Assembly (NCBI GenBank): GCA_015520065.1
Contig: WAQV01000022.1
Span: forward strand, 1-5,118
DNA from: Candidatus Pacearchaeota archaeon
Lineage (GTDB): Archaea > Nanobdellota > Nanobdellia > Pacearchaeales > GW2011-AR1
Reading direction: 5' to 3'
DNA: 5,118 nucleotides
The notes below the pieces were generated by a model. The model was not told where the DNA came from. It saw nothing but the letters and a program-made list of their open reading frames with translations, and did no database searches. The translations under genes were made by a program, and so were the position numbers. How positions within the stretch are numbered: position 1 is the stretch's first letter; each line of letters starts with the position of its first letter. Positions 1-5,118 of this stretch are shown one piece after another.

Positions 1-132
1 CTCGATTACAGAAGAAACGACACATCAGCTTACATTGATGACACAAATGCAACCTACTGGCGTATCTATGTTCCTGTAGGTGTTGCTGGCACTTGCACAG
101 GAAACATTGTTTTCGGAGCTGTTCAGAGTTAG
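1..132 (+). CDS. C-terminal end of a probable secreted/surface protein (5' end outside window)
   Basis: Frame 1 is open from the window edge to a TAG stop and gives 43 residues with no start, so this is only the C-terminus of a longer gene. The tail contains YWRIYVPVGVAGTCTGN followed by IVFGA. I associate this pattern (aromatic residues, a 'VP' turn, 'AGT.TG.I.F.A', then an immediate end) with the last beta strands of archaeal exported or cell-surface proteins made of small beta-sandwich domains. No enzymatic motif is visible, and the single Cys is not informative. The stop lies 53 bp before the next start on the same strand, but that gene has its own TATA-like elements, so co-transcription is not required. 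The open frame and composition make it convincingly coding; the surface-protein call rests on pattern memory and is tentative. Confidence 0.6.
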   Translation, partial: LDYRRNDTSAYIDDTNATYWRIYVPVGVAGTCTGNIVFGAVQS

Positions 133-134
133 GA

Positions 135-164
135 TTTAAATATATAATTAGTAACATTTATAAG
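135..164 (+). promoter_or_regulatory. Promoter region of the nucleotidyltransferase-HEPN gene: two TATA-like boxes
   Basis: Two AT-rich boxes lie in the gap. TTTATAAG at 157-164 is centred 25.5 bp before the ATG at 186, the spacing expected if transcription starts at or next to the ATG (leaderless). TTTAAATATATAA at 135-147 would place the start near 165-168, giving a leader of roughly 20 nt. The GGAGGG at 164-169 looks like a Shine-Dalgarno sequence but is 16 nt from the ATG, too far for normal use. It would lie outside the transcript made from the nearer box. Confidence 0.45.
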
Positions 165-185
165 GAGGGAAAATCTATTTTTCAA

Positions 186-2024
186 ATGGAGTCTTCTGAT
201 ATTAATGCATCGGAAAGAGAAAGGCAAGACATAGAGATTCCGGGAATGGAAGCAGGAAAAAAATACGATTCTGCAGGATTATCTCCTGCAAGCCAAACTG
301 AAGCTCAAAAAGAAATGGAGAAAACAAAAAAAGAGTTAGAGAAGCTTAAAGGTTTCATTCTTAAAAAATATCCTTTTGTTCAGGCAATAGGAATTCTTCC
401 TCCGCAGTCAATAAGATTCTTTATTGAGGAAGAGGAAGTTCCAAAAGAAACAGAGAAACATATTCATCTTTGCGTAATATTTCCTGAAGATAAAGTAAAA
501 GAGGCTCCAAAAATGAAGCAGGAGATAATAGAACAGATTGACAATATTGCAAAAAGCAGTGGAAAGAAGATATGGCTGCATCTTTACACTCCTGCAGATA
601 TTTGGGAGATATGTCTTGACAGCAAGTTTGAGCTTTCTGGAGCAATAGCCATGGCATTTCCACTCCATGATAAGGGTTTTCTTGGAGCTTTGAGAGTTGC
701 AGAAATTCATAAATCTCTTGTTTTGCAGAAATTCGAAAGATATGTTGTAAGTTATGTTATTGGAGGGAGTCTTGTAAGGGGTGAGGCTGTTCCGACATCT
801 GATGTTGATGTCTTCATAATTATCAATGACACTGATGTTAAAAGAATGCCGAGGGTTGAGTTAAGAGAGAGGTTAAGAAGCATTATTTATCAGTATGTTA
901 ATGAAGCCAGTGCGCTTGCAGGAGTGCAAAATAAACTTGAACCTCAGGTTTATCTTCTGACAGATTTCTGGGAAGGTGTTAAAGATGCCCAGCCAGTTTA
1001 TTTTACTTTTATAAGAGATGGTGTTCCATTGTATGACAGAGGAACCTTTATGCCATGGAAGGTTCTTCTAAAAATGGGGCGTCTAAAGCCAAGCCCAGAG
1101 GCAATAGATATGTATATGTCAATGGGAGATCAGACAGCAAAAAGAGTTAAAAGAACTCTTCTGGATTTGGTTGTTAGCGACATTTACTGGAGTGTTATAA
1201 CTCCGAGTCAGGCTTTATTAATGCTTTATGGACTGCCACCTCCTGCTCCTAAACACATTGTTTCAGAAATGAAAAAGATATTTGTTGACAAGGAAAAAAT
1301 GCTTGAGAAAAAGTACATCAAGATTCTTGAGGAGATTGTTATAAAGTATTACAAAGGTTATGAGCATGAGAAAATAAAAGAGGTTTCTGGAAAAGAGGTT
1401 GACAAACTTCTTAAAGATGCAGAGGATTACATGAAAAGGCTGAAAGAGCTAAGGGAGCAGATTGAAAAGAGAGCGCAGGAAAAAATTATAGAGCAGATTT
1501 ATAATGATGTTTTTGAGCTTCTAAAACCTTTAATAGGCAAAAAGTCAGTGGAAAAAATAATAGAAGAGTTTGAGAAGAATTTTGTTAAAACAGGAAAGTT
1601 CTCTCATCAACATTTAAGGATTTTAAAGGATATAATTGCTGCAAGAAAGGAATTTAAGAAAGGAAAAGCATCTTCCAAGAGAGTTGATGATGCAAGAAAG
1701 AATGCAGCAATTTTAATTAACAGTCTTATTGAGTACTCTCAAAGAAAAGAGCTTTTGGCACTGGAAAAGAACAGAATGAGAATAAATTACAGAGACAAAG
1801 ATGGAAAACAGCATGCAGCAGAGCTTTTCCTTGCAGGAAAAAACGCGTTTTTAATTGATAAAGGTGTTGTAAAAAAGATTTCAGACAAAATAGAAGACTC
1901 TTCAATGGATGAGCTTACAGCAGCTGTAGAAGAACAGAAATCTAAACAAGAGGTAAGTGTAAACCCTGCTGTATTTGATATTATTAAAAAAGAGTTAGGA
2001 GATTATGAGATTGTCTTAAATTAA
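186..2024 (+). CDS. Nucleotidyltransferase (MNT)-HEPN-like fusion protein, 612 aa
   Basis: The core is a polymerase-beta-type nucleotidyltransferase. GGS at residues 193-195 and SDVDV at 205-209 give the GGS...DxD signature with metal-binding D206 and D208; the third carboxylate is not obvious. Residues about 55-170 look like a second, degenerate copy with HIH (92-94) in place of DVD and the same 'W-E ... PL.D.G' ending. Residues about 305-430 are helical and HEPN-like, and about 432-522 repeat that pattern. About 530-570 may form a short beta-rich domain. No HEPN RNase motif (R-x4-6-H) is visible. In known MNT-HEPN pairs the MNT partner can adenylylate a target, but substrate and partner are unknown here. 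An ATG at 93 is also in frame, but it overlaps the upstream gene, whereas 186 sits correctly behind a TATA box. An ATT at 177, 7 nt after GGAGGG, is a less likely start. It ends tail to tail with ppa. Domain call is good; function is open. Confidence 0.8.
   Translation: MESSDINASERERQDIEIPGMEAGKKYDSAGLSPASQTEAQKEMEKTKKELEKLKGFILKKYPFVQAIGILPPQSIRFFIEEEEVPKETEKHIHLCVIFPEDKVKEAPKMKQEIIEQIDNIAKSSGKKIWLHLYTPADIWEICLDSKFELSGAIAMAFPLHDKGFLGALRVAEIHKSLVLQKFERYVVSYVIGGSLVRGEAVPTSDVDVFIIINDTDVKRMPRVELRERLRSIIYQYVNEASALAGVQNKLEPQVYLLTDFWEGVKDAQPVYFTFIRDGVPLYDRGTFMPWKVLLKMGRLKPSPEAIDMYMSMGDQTAKRVKRTLLDLVVSDIYWSVITPSQALLMLYGLPPPAPKHIVSEMKKIFVDKEKMLEKKYIKILEEIVIKYYKGYEHEKIKEVSGKEVDKLLKDAEDYMKRLKELREQIEKRAQEKIIEQIYNDVFELLKPLIGKKSVEKIIEEFEKNFVKTGKFSHQHLRILKDIIAARKEFKKGKASSKRVDDARKNAAILINSLIEYSQRKELLALEKNRMRINYRDKDGKQHAAELFLAGKNAFLIDKGVVKKISDKIEDSSMDELTAAVEEQKSKQEVSVNPAVFDIIKKELGDYEIVLN
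1986..1991 (-). terminator. Oligo-T (T6) about 30 nt past the ppa stop (possible)
   Basis: Read on the - strand this is TTTTTT about 30 nt beyond the ppa stop, inside the 3' end of the convergent nucleotidyltransferase gene. There is no stem-loop. It is a plausible archaeal oligo-U termination site, but short T runs are common here. Confidence 0.2.
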
Positions 2025-2572
2025 TTTTTATGAACCTCTATAGCTTTTGTAAGCGATTTCTTATACATTTCCACTGACTCAGTTACGCATTTGTAGGCTT
2101 CCTCTTTTCCTAAAATCTCTTCTGCAGAGCATTTTTTCCCGTAAAGCTCTTTGTATATCTTGAAAAAATGCTTTATTTTTTCAACTGTATATTTTGGCAG
2201 CTGAGAAATATCATCAACATCTTTAAATCTCGGGTCAGACTCATACACTCCTATTATCTTGTCGTCTTCTTCTCCGGAGTCAATCATTTTTAGAACTCCA
2301 ATAACCTTTACTCTTGCTAAAGTCATAGGATATACTGGCTTTGATGTTATGACAAGTATGTCCATAGGATCATTATCTTTCCATAATGTTTGAGGTATAA
2401 AGCCGTAATCTCCTGGATAATGAACAGCAGAATACATAGGTCTGTCAAGCTTTAGCATTCCTGTTGATTTATCTATCTCGTATTTGTTTATAGAGCCTTT
2501 TGGAATCTCGATTATGGCATTGACTACTTTCGGACAGTTCTCACCCGGAGTTATTTTGTCTATCGGAATCAT
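2021..2572 (-). CDS. ppa: Inorganic pyrophosphatase, family I (soluble), 183 aa
   Basis: Hydrolyses pyrophosphate to two phosphates in the cytoplasm, pulling forward reactions that release PPi, such as aminoacyl-tRNA and nucleic-acid synthesis. Compared with the known E. coli active site, every key residue appears present: E22, K30, E32, R44, Y52, Y56, then D66, D68 and D71 in KDNDPMDILV (the family signature), D98, D103, K105, and the Y140-K141 pair. EIPKGS..KYEID (22-34) and YPGDYGFIP (52-60) are hallmark stretches. Length is normal for a prokaryotic family I enzyme, and the N-terminus starts in the usual place, so the ATG at 2572 is secure. The gene shares four bases (2021-2024) with the convergent upstream-drawn gene and diverges from the methyltransferase across 48 bp. 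With a TATA-like palindrome centred 24.5 bp upstream and no Shine-Dalgarno site, the mRNA is probably leaderless. No anomaly is seen in the protein. Confidence 0.97.
   Translation of the reverse strand: MIPIDKITPGENCPKVVNAIIEIPKGSINKYEIDKSTGMLKLDRPMYSAVHYPGDYGFIPQTLWKDNDPMDILVITSKPVYPMTLARVKVIGVLKMIDSGEEDDKIIGVYESDPRFKDVDDISQLPKYTVEKIKHFFKIYKELYGKKCSAEEILGKEEAYKCVTESVEMYKKSLTKAIEVHKN
2025..2029 (+). terminator. Oligo-T directly after the nucleotidyltransferase stop (possible)
   Basis: Five T residues follow the TAA with no hairpin in front. Archaeal RNA polymerase can terminate on oligo-U alone, and a further T6 lies at 2132-2137 inside the opposing ppa gene. Both are weak in such AT-rich sequence. 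Confidence 0.2.
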
Positions 2573-2591
2573 TTTAGAAATGACACATAGC

Positions 2592-2601
2592 TATTTAAAT
2601 A
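2592..2601. promoter_or_regulatory. Palindromic TATA element shared by ppa and the methyltransferase gene
   Basis: TATTTAAATA is its own reverse complement and sits at the exact centre (2596.5) of the 48-bp gap between the two start codons. Its centre is 24.5 bp from the ATG at 2572 (-) and 24.5 bp from the ATG at 2621 (+), the usual TATA-to-start distance for leaderless archaeal genes in both directions. The other AT-rich candidate, TTTTTAAATATT at 2609-2620, abuts the + start and is too close to drive it, though it could give ppa a short leader. Confidence 0.6.
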
Positions 2602-2620
2602 AAGATGGTTTTTAAATATT

Positions 2621-3784
2621 ATGGAATATGTCTTTATTTTAGGAAGGAATGTAAAGCTTTCAATTGCAGAAGTAATCTCTTATCTGGATAGAGAGGAAAA
2701 TCCTATAGAGAGTTATGCAAAATACAGGAATTCTGTTTTAATTAAAACAAAAAAACCTCTAAAAAAAAGAGCTATTGACTGGCTTGGAGGAGTTATTGCT
2801 ATAGGTCAGGTAATTGCCTCTGGAAACAGCTTTGAGGAGCTAATCCAGAATATTGAAAATAAAGAGATTTACTCAGGAACAAAAACAAATTTTAATTATG
2901 CCATATGGAACTTTTCTGAATGTTATATTGAAATATCTGAATACCTTAAAAAAAGATTTAAGTCAGAGAGGTTAAAAGCCAGCGAGAAAAAACTTTCAGG
3001 TTTTATTAAGTTGCAGCCTGATAGATATAAAACTCCTTTTCAGGAATTTGCACTAAAGCCGTCTTCAAGCATGATTGATGAGCAGTATTTTTTGTTTAAG
3101 GGAAACAAAAGGTTTTATTTTGGAAAAATAACTCAGCAATGCAATTATGAAGAGATAGAAAAAAGAGATATGGAGAAGCCAGTCCGTAGAGCTGAGTTTG
3201 CTATATCTCCAAGACTTGCGAAGATAATGATTAATCTTTCTCTTGTAAAACCAGGACAGACAGTTTTAGATCCTTTTTGCGGTGTTGGAGTTATCCTGCA
3301 GGAGGCACTTCTTCAGGGAATGAAAGCAATAGGCATTGACAAAGACAAAGAGGCAATTAATAATGCAAGAAAGAACTTAAACTGGGCTGGTTTTTCTGAA
3401 AAAGAGTATTCCTTGATAAACGGGAATTCCGCCAAGATTAAAATTCAGTCATGCAATGTTATTGTTACTGAGCCCCATTTTGGAGAGCCTTTAAGAAAAA
3501 TCCCTTCTGAGGAAAAAGCCAAAGCTATTCTTGGAAGGTTTGAAAAGCTCATGATTTCTGTGTTAAATAACTTAAAGAAAAGTGTTTCAGGAAGGATTGT
3601 TTTTACAGCTCCTTTTGTAAGAACTCCGAAATCCAGAATCGGCTGCAATATAGATAATATCTTGTCCAGAACAGGCCTGAAAATTGCCCCATTAATGGGA
3701 GGAAAAATAAGATTCCCTATTCCTGAATTCCGGGAGAAGCAAATAGTCGGAAGAGAGATTTTTGTTCTTGAGCACCAGCAATAG
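2621..3784 (+). CDS. Trm11/TrmG10-like tRNA guanine-N2 methyltransferase (UPF0020 family), 387 aa
   Basis: The C-terminal half is a Rossmann-fold SAM-dependent methyltransferase. KRDMEKPVRRAEFAISPRLA (181-200) is the typical lead-in, LDPFCGVGV (216-224) is the SAM-binding loop, and GIDKD (238-242) carries the acidic residue expected to bind the SAM ribose (D240). The N-terminal ~170 residues, starting YVFILGRN, fit the ferredoxin-like/THUMP RNA-binding part of archaeal Trm11/TrmG10, which methylate N2 of guanosine 10 in tRNA. At the catalytic motif, where the family normally has D/N-P-P-Y, this protein reads T-E-P-H-F-G (283-288), so target or activity may differ. The ATG lies 24.5 bp from a TATA palindrome with no Shine-Dalgarno site. 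It converges on gltX with 9 bp between stops. The family call is firm; the exact substrate is inferred. Confidence 0.82.
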   Translation: MEYVFILGRNVKLSIAEVISYLDREENPIESYAKYRNSVLIKTKKPLKKRAIDWLGGVIAIGQVIASGNSFEELIQNIENKEIYSGTKTNFNYAIWNFSECYIEISEYLKKRFKSERLKASEKKLSGFIKLQPDRYKTPFQEFALKPSSSMIDEQYFLFKGNKRFYFGKITQQCNYEEIEKRDMEKPVRRAEFAISPRLAKIMINLSLVKPGQTVLDPFCGVGVILQEALLQGMKAIGIDKDKEAINNARKNLNWAGFSEKEYSLINGNSAKIKIQSCNVIVTEPHFGEPLRKIPSEEKAKAILGRFEKLMISVLNNLKKSVSGRIVFTAPFVRTPKSRIGCNIDNILSRTGLKIAPLMGGKIRFPIPEFREKQIVGREIFVLEHQQ

Positions 3785-3793
3785 AGTTTTAGC

Positions 3794-5008
3794 TTACTTG
3801 TTAAAAGAATCCAAGAGAAGGAAGTACTCTTTTTTTTCAATGAGTTTGTCTGCTTCTGACAGACCTATTCTTTCTGCAAGCTTCCAGAATGCTGATGGCT
3901 TGTAACCTCTTTTTCTTAAAGATGCAAGAGTTGGCAGTTTTGGGTCGTCCCATCCAGAGTAAATTCCTGAATTTATGCCTTCCCTGAATTTTGTTGTTGA
4001 AAGCTCTAAGTCTTTGAAATGTATTCTTCCTAAGAATGATGTCCAAGGGAATTTCTCTTCAAGGCCTAAAGCAGCATAAATCATCTTCTGCCTTTCTGCA
4101 TTGTCTCTGTGGTCTTTTCCACGTATTACATGAGTCATTTTCATTTCAATGTCATCAACTGCTACAGCAAAATTCATAAGAGGCCAGACTCTGTATTTAT
4201 TTCCTGTTCTTGGGTGTTCTTTTTCATTAATTCTTGCCAGAGGAAAGTCTCTCATAGCAGGGTTTTTATGACCCATTCCTCCAAATCTCTCAGGAGTTTT
4301 AAATCTTAAAACAGCCTCGCCTTCCCTGAAAGCATTGAACATTTTTTTCCATCTTTCCAGATTTTCCTCAACAGAGATATTTCTGCACTTGCACTCTGTT
4401 TTTTTTGAAACGCACTCTCTAAACTCATCAGGAGTGCAGGAACATACATAAGCAGCATTTTTCTCAATAAGTTTTTCTGCATAATCATAATAAATCTCCA
4501 TTCTGTCTGACTGTATAACTATTTCTGCAGTTTTTTCAAACAGCCATTCAGAGTCTTCTTTAATCAGCTGGTAGGAGTCCGGATAACTGTTCTCAGGATT
4601 TGTGTCCTCTATTCTGACATAAAACTTTCCTCCATATTTTTTTACATAAAGAAATGCCAGGCATGCTGGGATTGTGTGTCCTATGTGCAACGGCCCGGAT
4701 GCAGAAGGTGCAAATCTTGTTATTATTCCTGTTTTTGGAACATTAGGAAGTTCTGGTAGCCCTTCCCTGACTTTTCTTTTACTGACTTCTGACTTCAATT
4801 CCTCAAAAAGCTTTTTTTGCTCCTCCAGGCTGAGAGAGTTTACTTCGTTTACAATCTCTGCTATTTTTTTTGAGTATTTTCCAATATCCTCTTTTTTTAA
4901 GCCTTCATTAAAAAGAGCAGATATTACTTTGCCGACAACTGCTTTGCCGTTATATGAGATAGCATTCTTTAGTGCGTATGCTTTAGCTTTTTTCTCTATG
5001 TCTATCAT
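3794..5008 (-). CDS. gltX: Glutamyl-tRNA synthetase, archaeal type, lacking the C-terminal anticodon-binding domain (404 aa)
   Basis: Class Ib synthetase that attaches glutamate to tRNA using ATP. The N-terminal extension (1-75, with YALKNAISYNGKA) is typical of archaeal GluRS. The catalytic fold follows: FAPSASGPLHIGH (99-111) holds the HIGH motif at 108-111, VRIEDTNPE (131-139), a cysteine set C189-x-C191 ... C206-x-C208 probably binding zinc, WPLMNFAVAVDD (275-286), THVIRGKDH (292-300), a KMSKS equivalent ELSTTK (335-340), and SGWDDPKLPTL (351-361). The protein ends about 40 residues later. Archaeal GluRS are usually about 550-570 residues, with a beta-barrel anticodon domain here; that domain is absent and only 9 bp separate this stop from the next gene. 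Archaea generally lack GlnRS and use a non-discriminating GluRS plus GatDE, the likeliest role. A split gene or a paralogue with another job is possible. The start is set by homology and a TATA box 24.5 bp upstream. Confidence 0.9.
   Translation of the reverse strand: MIDIEKKAKAYALKNAISYNGKAVVGKVISALFNEGLKKEDIGKYSKKIAEIVNEVNSLSLEEQKKLFEELKSEVSKRKVREGLPELPNVPKTGIITRFAPSASGPLHIGHTIPACLAFLYVKKYGGKFYVRIEDTNPENSYPDSYQLIKEDSEWLFEKTAEIVIQSDRMEIYYDYAEKLIEKNAAYVCSCTPDEFRECVSKKTECKCRNISVEENLERWKKMFNAFREGEAVLRFKTPERFGGMGHKNPAMRDFPLARINEKEHPRTGNKYRVWPLMNFAVAVDDIEMKMTHVIRGKDHRDNAERQKMIYAALGLEEKFPWTSFLGRIHFKDLELSTTKFREGINSGIYSGWDDPKLPTLASLRKRGYKPSAFWKLAERIGLSEADKLIEKKEYFLLLDSFNK
3830..3837 (+). terminator. 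T8 tract, likely terminator of the methyltransferase gene
   Basis: Eight consecutive T residues on the + strand lie 46 nt past the methyltransferase stop, inside the 3' end of the convergent gltX. There is no obvious hairpin, consistent with oligo-U-dependent archaeal termination. The same bases encode a run of A in gltX (Glu-Lys-Lys). Confidence 0.35.
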
Positions 5009-5026
5009 TTATTAATCTCAGAAGGA

Positions 5027-5038
5027 TTTATTAATAAA
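5027..5038 (-). promoter_or_regulatory. TATA box of gltX
   Basis: TTTATTAATAAA is a perfect palindrome centred 24.5 bp from the gltX ATG, the same spacing as the ppa/methyltransferase element. No purine-rich ribosome-binding site lies in the 18 bp between the box and the ATG, so a leaderless transcript is likely. Confidence 0.55.
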
Positions 5039-5118
5039 GATTACTCTCTGTATGAAAAACTGCTTAAATAAATTAAGATTTATGAAGAGAGGGGAGCCTT
5101 GTTGTGCATCCTCTGGGG
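5039..5118. other. Unassigned right edge; possible start or end of a neighbouring gene
   Basis: A TATA-like TTAAATAA at 5064-5071 lies about 25 bp before a sudden G-rich stretch (GGGGAGCC from 5091), and AGAGG (5088-5092) can pair with CCTCT (5110-5114). This fits a + strand structured RNA or gene beginning near 5091, but the window ends too soon. A + frame from ATG 5052 stays open to the edge (22 codons, no recognisable protein). On the - strand one frame is open from the edge to a TAA at 5082-5080 and could be the tail of an upstream gene. None can be chosen from this sequence. Confidence 0.25.

Noticed and set aside
164..169. GGAGGG as the working Shine-Dalgarno site for the nucleotidyltransferase gene
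   Set aside because: It is 16 nt from the ATG, and the nearest TATA box predicts a transcript that starts after it. It could matter only in read-through mRNA or with an ATT start at 177.
93..185. Upstream in-frame ATG giving a 643-residue version of the nucleotidyltransferase protein
   Set aside because: It would overlap the upstream gene by 40 bp and translate straight through both TATA-like boxes. The ATG at 186 has correct promoter spacing, and the extra 31 residues resemble no domain.
408..710. Antisense open frames inside the nucleotidyltransferase gene
   Set aside because: No recognisable motif or promoter is seen; they mirror a convincing coding frame on the other strand.
2749..2768. 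A7 and A8 runs in the methyltransferase gene as programmed frameshift sites
   Set aside because: The zero frame is intact through both runs and encodes Lys residues in a continuous family-like protein; there is no alternative product.
3794..3840. Frameshift in the A8/T8 run as the cause of the short GluRS
   Set aside because: Shifting frame at the run gives residues with no likeness to the GluRS C-terminus, and the following DNA is the intact methyltransferase gene. The unshifted frame keeps family-like residues to the stop.
3794..5008. Glutaminyl-tRNA synthetase instead of GluRS
   Set aside because: The N-terminal extension, cysteine set and SGWDDP region match the archaeal GluRS pattern, and archaea generally form Gln-tRNA by amidation. 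The two families are close, so a small doubt remains.
4674..5015. 113-codon open frame antisense to the gltX 5' end
   Set aside because: Low-complexity Ser/Phe-rich translation typical of the reverse of a Lys/Glu-rich gene; gltX on the other strand carries clear family motifs.
1..5118. CRISPR arrays, tRNA genes, insertion sequences and long repeats
   Set aside because: No regularly spaced repeats, cloverleaf-like stretches, transposase motifs or paired inverted ends were seen when reading both strands.

Overview
This is an AT-rich, gene-dense window that reads as archaeal, most likely from a small-genome (DPANN-like) lineage. The evidence is an archaeal/eukaryal-type glutamyl-tRNA synthetase, a Trm11/TrmG10-like tRNA methyltransferase, strong use of AGA/AGG for arginine, TATA-like elements about 25 bp before every start codon instead of usable Shine-Dalgarno sites, and almost no intergenic DNA. 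Lineage is inferred from style and protein type; no 16S rRNA or marker search was possible.

Layout, left to right. (1) The last 43 codons of a + strand gene, whose C-terminus resembles archaeal secreted/surface proteins. (2) A 612-residue + strand protein built from nucleotidyltransferase (MNT) and HEPN-like helical domains. Both parts look duplicated, with one degenerate and one intact nucleotidyltransferase copy. (3) A complete family I inorganic pyrophosphatase on the - strand, meeting gene 2 tail to tail; both stop codons lie in one palindromic TTAA. (4) Diverging from the pyrophosphatase across a 48-bp gap, a Trm11-like methyltransferase on the + strand with an unusual catalytic motif. 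(5) On the - strand, converging on the methyltransferase with 9 bp between them, a glutamyl-tRNA synthetase that stops at the end of its catalytic part and lacks the C-terminal anticodon-binding domain. (6) A 110-bp right edge with the synthetase promoter and the start or end of something not identifiable here.

Genes 3 to 5 share a theme: tRNA charging, tRNA modification, and removal of the pyrophosphate released by charging and other NTP-using reactions. The nucleotidyltransferase-HEPN protein has no clear link to them. No stretch over 300 bases lacks a gene.

The most notable observations are the anticodon-domain-less GluRS, the double duplication inside the MNT-HEPN protein, and a perfectly palindromic TATA element at the exact centre of the ppa/methyltransferase gap, placed to serve two leaderless divergent genes.
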